Shown here: one piece after another, positions 1 through 5,262 of the stretch
How the letters are laid out: every line of letters begins with the position of its first letter
How positions within the stretch are numbered: the stretch's first letter is position 1
Assembly: GCA_046316495.1 (NCBI GenBank)
Contig: JBKDAM010000012.1
Coordinates: forward strand, 1 to 15,633
Reading direction: 5' to 3'
Source: M3007 sp046316495
GTDB lineage: Bacteria; Bacteroidota; Bacteroidia; Chitinophagales; Saprospiraceae
DNA length: 15,633 bases
Notes under the pieces: model-generated
What the model was told of the DNA's origin: nothing
The model's database searches: none
What the model saw: the letters and a program-made list of their open reading frames with translations, nothing else
Position numbers and translations under genes: made by a program

Positions 1-171
1 AGTACCTCCTGAACTGCCCTGCAAAATGCTTACCCGCATCCCAACAGACGTCAATTTTAATAAGCTCTGGTCCGCCTTCCGCATCACTGCCTGATAGCTG
101 AACTTTTGGGGAGCCTGCCCTACTACTAGCTGAGATAACCCTAGCAACAAGAAAAGCAATATGGATCTCAT
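1..171 (-). CDS. QAPQ-type exported protein, N-terminal part only
   Basis: The first 57 residues are present and the rest lies beyond base 1. It starts with a Sec signal peptide (MRSILLFLLLGLSQLVVGQ), then the motif QAPQKFSYQAVMRKADQ and VGMRVSILQGSSGGT. This opening is typical of a large family of exported Bacteroidota proteins of unknown function, often with long C-terminal repeat or tail-fibre-like regions that cannot be seen here. The ATG at 171-169 overlaps the TGA of the preceding gene (170-168) as ATGA, so the two are probably translationally coupled and made together. I infer an exported or surface location; the function is unknown. Confidence 0.8.
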   Translation of the reverse strand, partial: MRSILLFLLLGLSQLVVGQAPQKFSYQAVMRKADQSLLKLTSVGMRVSILQGSSGGT

Positions 172-650
172 AGATTTGCTTTAATGATTTGAAAGGTTTT
201 GAATTGATTCTCTGCCACACGCACCTCCACTAGGTAGGTGCCAGCAGCAAGCGTTTGGAAAGGAAGTAAAAGAGCAGAGTCGGTGCTTTGGTGGGTTTGA
301 ATCAACCGGCCCCCCAAATCATATACGCGGCACTGCCATTCCAACAGCTCTTCCGATTGCACCACTACCCGCAAATAATCAGAGGTAGGGTTAGGAAACA
401 CAGATAGTTCAACCGTTCCACCCAACGTCCATACTGAAGAGACCTCACTGATCTCATAAGCCTGCTGAACGCCGGCCTGCAAGGTGTAGTCCGGACTAAA
501 GGCCGTCTGATAAAAGGGTTGCCCGATTGAGTAGGAAATGCTGCCACCCGGACCCGTGGCTTCTCCGCCAGAAGCGGTAGCTCCTTGCTGCGCCGATAGC
601 TGCATGCCACCAAGTACGCAAAGGAGGAAGAGTAATGTTTGCTTGGCCAT
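168..650 (-). CDS. Small T9SS-sorted surface protein
   Basis: 160 residues. Residues 1-20 form a Sec signal peptide ending in LSAQ. The mature N-terminus reads QQGATASGGEATGPGGSISY followed by SIGQPFYQT and LQAGVQQAYEIS, a conserved exported module of unknown function found in many Bacteroidota. Residues 80-160 form a type A T9SS sorting domain: VFPNPTSDYLRV, then YDLGGRLI, LAAGTYLVEV and a final FKTFQIIKA. I infer that it crosses the outer membrane by T9SS and is attached to the surface or released, with the C-terminal domain cut off. It is the first gene of a pair with the QAPQ-type gene and overlaps it by ATGA. An AAGG lies about 7 bases before the ATG, and a hairpin sits about 40 bases upstream. 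Confidence 0.85.
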   Translation of the reverse strand: MAKQTLLFLLCVLGGMQLSAQQGATASGGEATGPGGSISYSIGQPFYQTAFSPDYTLQAGVQQAYEISEVSSVWTLGGTVELSVFPNPTSDYLRVVVQSEELLEWQCRVYDLGGRLIQTHQSTDSALLLPFQTLAAGTYLVEVRVAENQFKTFQIIKANL

Positions 651-688
651 ATTGAACCTTTTTAAATGAAAAAAATAAATAATATAAA

Positions 689-728
689 AGCGCCCAATAA
701 AGGCCCCGAAAACAGGCCATTGGGCGCT
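689..728 (-). terminator. Hairpin in the leader of the T9SS-protein operon
   Basis: A perfect 10-bp inverted repeat, AGCGCCCAAT (689-698) with ATTGGGCGCT (719-728), is extended by an inner GGCC/GGCC pairing. Read on the minus strand the stem is followed by a T-rich run (TTTATATTATTTATTTTTTT), so it resembles an intrinsic terminator or attenuator. It ends about 38 bases before the start codon at 650. Upstream on this strand there is no recognisable gene for it to terminate, so it could instead be a leader attenuator or a protective 5' structure. Confidence 0.5.
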
Positions 729-1157
729 GAAAAATAAAAAAAAATCCCAGAATAAAAAATAGCACTTTTAACCAACGGTCGAAAAGGGGGTATTTCTGGT
801 CAAATAAAATAACCAGTGGTACAACTTTTTTTCCACATCCCAAAAAAGAGGCAAAAACGATGCACCTATTTGTTAAATAAATAATATGTAAAAACGAGAA
901 AGCAGTACTTTTTTTAGCCCATTTTAGGACATCAAAAGCCCTCTACTCACACCTCATCGCGGTCTAATCATAGACGCTCAATCTGCACCATATACACTTA
1001 ACAAAGGTCTTTCCCTCCTCACTACCACACGGGTCTGAAGGGCCATAAGATATGCGGATTTGGCAGGAAGTTATGAGTGGGATGCATAGCAATCAAAAAG
1101 CAGTATCCAACCGAACACCCCCCAAAACACGAATTAATTTAACTGTTAATGTAAAAA
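729..1157. other. Gene-free AT-rich stretch
   Basis: No convincing gene on either strand. It contains poly-A and poly-T tracts and low-complexity AT-rich sequence. The open frames crossing it lack a ribosome binding site, recognisable motifs or normal protein composition. It probably carries the promoter of the leftward operon at 650, but I could not find a clean TTTG/TAnnTTTG pair. Confidence 0.5.
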
Positions 1158-1196
1158 AAACGCCTGGCCCTGTACACTCGTACAGTCCAAGCGTTT
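1153..1196 (-). terminator. Intrinsic terminator, second of a tandem pair
   Basis: Stem AAACGC (1158-1163)/GCGTTT (1191-1196), then TGG/CCA and CTGTAC/GTACAG around a 4-base loop, with small internal bulges. On the minus strand the stem runs straight into eight T residues (1160-1153). It lies about 20 bases after the hairpin at 1214-1243, so the two act in series on leftward transcription. The 8-mer AACTGTTA occurs on both sides (1141 and 1198). Confidence 0.6.
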
Positions 1197-1213
1197 CAAC
1201 TGTTAGGAAACCT

Positions 1214-1243
1214 AAAAAGTCCCGGGCGAGAGGCCTCGGGACT
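1214..1243 (-). terminator. Intrinsic terminator, first of a tandem pair
   Basis: Stem AGTCCCG (1218-1224)/CGGGACT (1237-1243), extended by GGC/GCC around a short loop. On the minus strand it is followed by TTTTT (1218-1214). It lies about 300 bases beyond the stop of the DUF2200 gene, so it ends either a long 3' UTR of that operon or a separate unrecognised small transcript. Confidence 0.65.
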
Positions 1244-1462
1244 ACCACCGTTCCCTTCACGTCCTGCACTCCAACCAGCTTTTGCTTCCAAATAAAATAC
1301 GCCCAAAGTGGAATAGTAGATAGGACAAACCAAAATCCTCACTGGACAATTGATTTCCTCAACCCAACGTCGGTTGGCGAACGCCCCTGCGGTTGGTGCA
1401 CATGGCTGGCGCTTTTTGGAAAGGTATAGAGAGCGTTTGAGGCGGTTCATTACGGTAAAGAG

Positions 1463-1512
1463 TGTCGGATGCCAAATCCAGAATTTCGAAATTCTGCATT
1501 CGACATCCGACA
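1463..1512. repeat. 50-bp near-perfect palindrome
   Basis: Two 25-base arms meet at the centre TTCGAA (1485-1490) and match at 22 of 25 positions. The outer 9 bases (TGTCGGATG/CATCCGACA) and the inner 10 bases are perfect. It lies 28 bases downstream of the DUF2200 stop codon. No T-run follows on either strand, so it is not a standard intrinsic terminator. It looks like a dispersed palindromic (REP- or MITE-like) element, but other copies outside this window cannot be seen. Confidence 0.7.
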
Positions 1513-1539
1513 TTAACAATCGCAGGGTGAAGCCTCCCC

Positions 1540-1890
1540 CTACTGCCTCAAAATTTTCTCCATCGCCTTCCCCTTGGCCAACTCATCAATGAGCTTGTCC
1601 AAGTAGCGAATGTGCCGCATCAAGTCATCTTCGATCTCTTCTACTCGATACCCACAAATCACTCCGGTAATCTTAGAAACATTGGGATGAATCGAAGGAG
1701 CCTCCTTAAAAAACGTTTCAAAATCTGTCTTCGATTCCAATAGCCGCTGCAGCTCAGCCGAATCATAGCCGGTCAGCCAAAAAATAATGGCATCTACCTC
1801 CGCCTTGCTGCGGCCTTTTCGCTCCGCTTTCGCAACGTAAAGCGGATACACACTCGCAAATGCCATCTTAAATACGCGTGTTTGGGACAT
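1540..1890 (-). CDS. DUF2200 family protein
   Basis: 116 residues, the usual full length of this family of small cytoplasmic proteins of unknown function. Recognisable family blocks are FKMAFASVYPLYVAKAERKG near the N-terminus, then VDAIIFWLTGYD, ITGVICGYRVEEIEDDLM and the conserved end IRYLDKLIDELAKGKAMEKI. No signal peptide or membrane segment is visible. It is the last gene of the leftward operon, 32 bases after the DoxX-like gene, with no terminator between them. Confidence 0.9.
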   Translation of the reverse strand: MSQTRVFKMAFASVYPLYVAKAERKGRSKAEVDAIIFWLTGYDSAELQRLLESKTDFETFFKEAPSIHPNVSKITGVICGYRVEEIEDDLMRHIRYLDKLIDELAKGKAMEKILRQ

Positions 1891-1922
1891 ACCTGTGTAA
1901 CGATCCTTTAGATGAATATTCC

Positions 1923-2303
1923 TTATCTCCCCCCAACCATTCTACGGTTGGCAGGACGGAAATACCAAGACCCTATGATGAAAAAACTCTGAAATACCGG
2001 CCCCAACAACTCTGAAAAAGCGTGTCCACACGCGAGATGGGATACCAAGGCGCCAGACATCACAAAAAACAGGCCCGCATACGCCCATTCTTTTATCAAG
2101 GGGAAACCAGGCACCAAAATTGCCACCACCGCCAGTACCTTCCAAACACCAATTATCTTGAAAAAATAAAGCGGATAACCTAGCGAAACGGCTATTTCCG
2201 CCATTTCTGGCACCGAAATCACCTGCGCCATCCCACTGAATAGCATTCCAAAACTGACCAAAGCAGTAAAAACCCAGTATAAAATTACATTTCTCTTTTC
2301 CAT
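1923..2303 (-). CDS. DoxX-like small membrane protein
   Basis: 126 residues from the ATG at 2303. Four hydrophobic segments are visible (roughly residues 6-26, 42-65, 70-90 and 95-113), matching the four-helix inner-membrane DoxX/DoxX-like family (PF13564 type). Typical features are the N-terminal VILYWVFTALVSFGMLFSG, then YPLYFFKIIGVWKVLAVVAI and the SHLACGH stretch. The role of these proteins is poorly defined; links to redox processes and detoxification have been proposed. A GTG at 2315 overlaps the upstream TGA as GTGA and would add four residues; I prefer the ATG. It sits between DUF1761 and DUF2200 in one operon. Confidence 0.85.
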   Translation of the reverse strand: MEKRNVILYWVFTALVSFGMLFSGMAQVISVPEMAEIAVSLGYPLYFFKIIGVWKVLAVVAILVPGFPLIKEWAYAGLFFVMSGALVSHLACGHAFSELLGPVFQSFFIIGSWYFRPANRRMVGGR

Positions 2304-2311
2304 AATACAAA

Positions 2312-2749
2312 TCACTTACCTAGTTTAACAAGCAAAGTAGCCACCACTAGGAGGGTCGCAAAATGGTAGGCGAGGTTAATGGCGGTCAACTTCCAAGACT
2401 TGCGCTCCCAAGTGACAGCCCCAATGTGCGTTGGCACATAAAAACCCAACCAAATAAAAAAAGCGGACATCCCAATAAACGTCCAACTCTGCAGGCCAAC
2501 TTCTTCCATACCCGGCATATAACTCCAGGCAATCAAATCAAAAGCGTAACAATAAGCCGTTAAAAAATTACCCACCACCATCAACAACATGCCTCGAATC
2601 ATCACCCACTTGTCCGGACGATCGTCGAGGCTTATTCCCATTTCAGCCGCCCAGGCTTTTCCAAATAAAGGACCATACCAAAGCGCCCCCAAAAAAAAAT
2701 TGGCTACCACAGCAATGCCAACCGCTAAGAAGTTAATAGAAATTTCCAT
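2312..2749 (-). CDS. DUF1761 family membrane protein
   Basis: 145 residues with four predicted membrane helices. The family signature is at the N-terminus: INFLAVGIAVVANFFLGALW followed by YGPLFGKAW. The C-terminal half contains a further hydrophobic pair and the conserved AINLAYHFATLLV segment. DUF1761 (PF08570) proteins are inner-membrane proteins of unknown function. It is the first gene of the leftward operon; its stop overlaps or adjoins the start of the DoxX-like gene. Confidence 0.88.
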   Translation of the reverse strand: MEISINFLAVGIAVVANFFLGALWYGPLFGKAWAAEMGISLDDRPDKWVMIRGMLLMVVGNFLTAYCYAFDLIAWSYMPGMEEVGLQSWTFIGMSAFFIWLGFYVPTHIGAVTWERKSWKLTAINLAYHFATLLVVATLLVKLGK

Positions 2750-3131
2750 AATACATAAAGTTAGTTAATCCGCAAAGAAAAGCAAATTGACCAACTACCA
2801 AACCACAAAAACACCTTATTTAATCTGTTAAAATTAATTCAAAACCACTAAATCAACGACTAACCCAAGAAAGTGGTATTTTTTTCTGATAACGCTACTG
2901 AAATAGACCCCTATCCGCAACCATGCGAAATCAAAGCAAACCCCTCCCACTTACTTCCATCCACAATTTTTACTCCTTTCCCACCATAATCCTGTATTTT
3001 TGACTCCGCTAATTTGATAACATTCCCTTGGGTGCACACCCATTGCAACCCAACATCGTTCACTTGATGCCTTAATTATTACCCCCAATCATCTTTTATT
3101 GGCTACATTTATACCTTTATTGACTGAAATA
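2750..3131. promoter_or_regulatory. Divergent intergenic region, DUF1761 operon and XRE regulator
   Basis: 382 bases of AT-rich non-coding DNA between two outward-facing genes; it must hold both promoters. The best visible core on the plus strand is TACATTTA (3103-3110) or TACCTTTA just downstream, close to the Bacteroidota -7 consensus TAnnTTTG, 20-30 bases before the ATG at 3132. A clear TTTG at the -33 position was not found. A short inverted repeat, CCAAT (3086)/ATTGG (3098), lies just upstream and could bind a regulator. Confidence 0.35.
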
Positions 3132-3509
3132 ATGAAAAACTACAACATCGCTAAACTAGGAGAATCCCTTCGCCAATTTCGGCTTTCTTACAACCTGACC
3201 CAGGAAGCCGTGGCAACCGAATTGGGGATTGATCAAAGCACCTATTCCATGATGGAAAGTGGAAGCACCGAGTGGCCTGTTTCCAGGTTGTATAAATTGG
3301 CAGAAATTTATAAGGTAGATCCCGCACACCTCCTCACGTACGACCGCTCCATGCCCATTGCCCCCGGATCCAATTACCAAAGTGGCAATAACAATAAGTA
3401 CCTCAACCAAACGACCAAAGAAATCTTTGAACTGTACGAGCGCATCATCGCCCTCGAAAAAGAAAACCTCCGTCTTCAATACGAACTCCAACTACCACCC
3501 CAAAAGTAA
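3132..3509 (+). CDS. XRE-type helix-turn-helix regulator with a coiled-coil tail
   Basis: 125 residues. Residues 8-66 form an HTH_3 DNA-binding domain: LGESLRQFRLSYNLTQEAVA, then LGIDQSTYSMMESG as the recognition region and LYKLAEIYKVDPAHLL. A Ser/Asn-rich linker follows (about 75-95). The C-terminus (about 98-120, KEIFELYERIIALEKENLRL) is charged and heptad-like and probably dimerises. The ATG at 3132 was chosen over an upstream TTG at 3099 because the HTH starts normally from it and the extra 11 residues match nothing. It is monocistronic and divergent from the DUF1761 operon. Its target is unknown; autoregulation or control of the neighbouring operon are possibilities. Confidence 0.85.
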   Translation: MKNYNIAKLGESLRQFRLSYNLTQEAVATELGIDQSTYSMMESGSTEWPVSRLYKLAEIYKVDPAHLLTYDRSMPIAPGSNYQSGNNNKYLNQTTKEIFELYERIIALEKENLRLQYELQLPPQK

Positions 3510-3514
3510 ATCCC

Positions 3515-3545
3515 CCACCAAACCCCATAGATAATTGACCATTAA
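3515..3545. repeat. 31-bp near-repeat, left copy
   Basis: Matches 5114-5144 in the same orientation at 28 of 31 positions (core CCACCAAACCCC, then AATTGA and CATTAA). The two copies bracket the segment of broken genes. This copy begins 5 bases after the XRE stop codon. Confidence 0.65.
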
Positions 3546-3589
3546 TGCGAATCACCAATTGAGAAAACGGAATGTAAGCATAATCACGG

Positions 3590-3969
3590 CAGCAGCTAAC
3601 TTGTTGGTATACACCCGCAATGGAGGCGGCCCTACGAACGCGTTCAACTAGCGCAGGAAAAACTTCTGATAGACGATTAAGCCTGAATGCATATTTCTGA
3701 TAGCTGGGAAACTCAGGAAACCAGGATTGCCAATATCGACTAATAACCCGATGTATAGATTTGATTGTCAAGCTTTTTTGTTCAATAATCGCAAACAAAT
3801 ACGTAGTAATAAGTTCCGCATCACTAAATTTTGGAGCGTAATTGTTGCTCATTCTTTTGCAATGCATAAATAACTCCCTATCACGTGCCCCGCAGATGTA
3901 GAGGTACAACCAAATGAGTTTTTCTTCTTTTGTCAAGAACTGAAGGCAACTCAAATTGTACACTGACAT
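3590..3969 (-). pseudogene. IS982-like transposase, 5' fragment
   Basis: The minus-strand frame starting at the ATG at 3969 reads like the N-terminal part of an IS982-family transposase: YAPKFSDAELITTYLFAI, then WFPEFPSYQKYAFRLNRL and LVERVRRAA. Similarity fades around residue 125. The frame then runs into unrelated sequence, including the 31-bp repeat, and stays open by chance to 3445, opposite the XRE gene. The catalytic DDE core, normally in the C-terminal two thirds, is missing, so the fragment cannot be active. The family assignment is from memory of the motif pattern; another DDE family is possible. The exact breakpoint is uncertain by some tens of bases. Confidence 0.6.
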
Positions 3970-3998
3970 CTGCCTTTATTCAACTAGTGATTCCATTT

Positions 3999-4637
3999 TT
4001 AATCAATTAATAGCTCCCAGTATCCAGACCTTTCTCCTCCTTTTCTAGTTATTAGATTTTGCTCTTTAAGCTTTTGAATGTTTTTTTCTACTCCACGCTC
4101 GGTTAAACCTAGTTTTTTGGCCATTTCAGGAATGGTAATGAACTGGTCAGAATGAACCATTTCTAAAATTTTCCATGCACTTTTTCCAATTTTAACGGAT
4201 GATTTATCTATCAATGATTGTTTCGATACATCCCATCCAAGTTTAGTACTTTTCCCCGAACTTTTCCCCGAACTTTTTATTGCTCGTGGTAGTACCACCG
4301 TAAACATCCCATCTGTTTTAAATTTTGGTTCGGGAAGTTTAGCTGTTTTCATAAGATCTCGAATTCTACCGATACCCGAACCAACTTGCTCTACCATGTG
4401 AATTCGTACAAATAATCCAAAGAGTAGCGGATTTCTGCTGTGGCTTTTTGTTCCAAATTCAGCCAAAGGAATAGCACTAGTCAAGCCGCCTGGGTTGCTA
4501 ATCTCAACCCTGTCATTAAATAATTCTATGGTGGTTTTTGCTCCTTTATCGTAATAATCTCGGTGAGATAGGGCGTTGATAATCGCCTCTTTAAAAGTTG
4601 TTTCGGGGATTTCCCACAGTTCTGAAGTTCCACCCAT
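3999..4637 (-). pseudogene. ATP-binding transcriptional regulator (AlbA/RecG-like), N-terminally truncated
   Basis: 212 residues corresponding to the C-terminal half of proteins that normally start with an AlbA_2 (Schlafen-like) domain and run to about 400-500 residues. Here the frame begins at WEIPETTFKEAIINALSHRD and continues through the HATPase_c_4 domain, with NALSHRDYYDKG and EISNPGGL as visible ATP-binding-type motifs. A duplicated SSGKSSGKS linker follows (about 122-130), then a winged-helix domain (about 153-210; FITIPEMAKKLGLTERGVEK). In frame upstream there is a TAA nine codons before the ATG, and nothing resembling AlbA_2. A short product could still be made from the ATG at 4637, but a 5'-deleted gene is the simpler reading. 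It lies between two transposase fragments. Confidence 0.7.
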
Positions 4638-4691
4638 TTTTCGACCACGATAGTATCGATGTTAAGCAATATTCAGCATTGATTTTTTAAT

Positions 4692-4747
4692 AATTTATTC
4701 GAAGCGGAGGGTGAGTTTTACGCCACCCCTCCTGCTACGAATTAAAT
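4692..4747. repeat. Imperfect inverted repeat between two gene remnants
   Basis: The left arm (4692-4713: AATTTATTCGAAGCGGAGGG...) pairs imperfectly with the right arm (4723-4747: CCACCCCTCCTGCTACGAAT...) around a short loop, with a few single-base gaps. No T-run follows the GC-rich core on either side. It could be the end of a lost mobile element or a stable RNA hairpin; it cannot be assigned from one copy. Confidence 0.45.
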
Positions 4748-4764
4748 GTGGTTGGTGGTGCACG

Positions 4765-5011
4765 CTAAGGTAGGCAAATTGTTGAATTATGATAGACCTG
4801 CCATGGTACCTAATACTTTAGCGCCTGATGAGGTCTCTCCTTCAGTTGAAATGTTCTTTGGGCCCTCTATGAAGTTCTTGACCGGCCTCGTACTCATGTA
4901 AATAAACGTGTTCGTACTTGACATCTCTCCAAAGTCGTTCGATGAAAACATTATCCAATGCGCGACCTCGACCATCCATACTAATCTAAATTGGATACTC
5001 ACGTTTGCTTT
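4765..5011 (-). pseudogene. IS3-family transposase OrfB, decayed 3' end
   Basis: The minus-strand frame beginning near 4988 translates as ISMDGRGRALDNVFIERLWR followed by DVKYEHVYLHEYEAGQELHR, the hallmark C-terminal part of IS3-group OrfB integrases; the E of IERLWR is the expected third catalytic residue. The copy is dead in several ways. An in-frame TAG stands where the codon before ISMDG should be. A TGA at 4844-4842 follows from a small deletion of about seven bases. Beyond it another frame gives ERPHQALKY, then a TAG, then VPWQVYHN, ending at a TAG at 4767-4765. The first two catalytic aspartates and all of OrfA are missing. The ATG-less open frame across 4787-5002 in another phase is only a shadow of this remnant. 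Confidence 0.8.
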
Positions 5012-5033
5012 TTTTTCAACTAATGATTCGCAT

Positions 5034-5106
5034 CATTAACAATTAACCATTAACAATTAACCATTCCCTAATATCCCTGATTTTGCTTCAAATTAGGGTT
5101 CGCACC
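5034..5106 (-). pseudogene. Second copy of the susD 3' end (73-bp direct repeat)
   Basis: 73 bases matching 5229-5301 at 70 positions in the same orientation. On the minus strand it encodes the last residues of the neighbouring SusD, GANPNLKQNQGY, followed by a stop and the same ATTAAC-type repeat tail. Both differences in the coding part are synonymous (Leu CTG/TTG and Tyr TAC/TAT); the third is in the tail. The frame can be read upstream for a few residues (VQFSKGFGGWI) before meeting the terminator hairpin, so no SusD domain is left. It is either the remnant of a second susD gene or a local duplication of the gene's end. Confidence 0.75.
5036..5063. repeat. ATTAACC/A-type heptamer repeat, copy 1
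   Basis: Tandem array of seven-base units (ATTAACA/ATTAACC) within the 73-bp duplicated block, directly downstream of the susD-like stop codon in transcription direction. A matching array is at 5230-5260. Such AT-rich heptamers are common intergenic repeats in this phylum. Confidence 0.7.
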
Positions 5107-5113
5107 AATCCAT

Positions 5114-5144
5114 CCACCAAACCCCTTAGAGAATTGAACATTAA
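5114..5144. repeat. 31-bp near-repeat, right copy
   Basis: Matches 3515-3545 at 28 of 31 positions in direct orientation. It abuts the terminator hairpin at 5143-5181. Its AATTGA-CATTAA end is mirrored at 5187-5199 (ATTAATGGTCAAT), giving the hairpin an outer, interrupted inverted repeat. Confidence 0.65.
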
Positions 5145-5181
5145 AAATGGGTAGCAGGCATCATGCCCACTACCCATTTTT
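5143..5181 (-). terminator. Bidirectional terminator downstream of susD
   Basis: A 12-bp perfect stem, AAAAATGGGTAG (5143-5154) with CTACCCATTTTT (5170-5181), continues after a 2-base mismatch into GGCAT/ATGCC around a single-base loop. A T-run follows the stem on both strands. It lies about 80 bases beyond the susD stop at 5263 and is the likely end of the susC-susD transcript. Confidence 0.8.
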
Positions 5182-5229
5182 ATCTTATTAATGGTCAATA
5201 GCAACACCACCACACACACCCAAAAAAAC

Positions 5230-5260
5230 ATTAACCATTAACCATTAACAATTAACCATT
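5230..5260. repeat. ATTAACC/A-type heptamer repeat, copy 2
   Basis: Tandem seven-base units (ATTAACC, ATTAACC, ATTAACA, ATTAACC) starting 2 bases beyond the susD stop codon. It is the second copy of the array at 5036-5063 and part of the 73-bp duplication. Confidence 0.7.
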
Positions 5261-5262
5261 CC

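Noticed and set aside
365..843. Open frames opposite and upstream of the T9SS protein gene
   Set aside because: They are out-of-phase shadows of a well-supported gene or cover the hairpin and poly-A region.
1052..1429. Rightward open frame of 125 codons
   Set aside because: It crosses both terminator hairpins, has low-complexity basic composition, no ribosome binding site and no recognisable motif.
1196..1519. Leftward open frame of 107 codons
   Set aside because: It runs through the palindrome and one terminator; its sequence looks like translated repeat DNA and not a protein family.
3445..3589. Continuation of the IS982-like frame to 3445
   Set aside because: It lies beyond the recognisable transposase sequence, includes the 31-bp repeat and overlaps the XRE gene antisense; it is open by chance.
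4787..5002. 71-codon leftward open frame as a gene
   Set aside because: It is in the wrong phase: the adjacent frame shows clear IS3 OrfB motifs interrupted by stops, so the open frame is a by-product of decay.
5034..5260. Heptamer repeats as a CRISPR array
   Set aside because: The units are seven bases, contiguous and without spacers; this is a simple tandem repeat.
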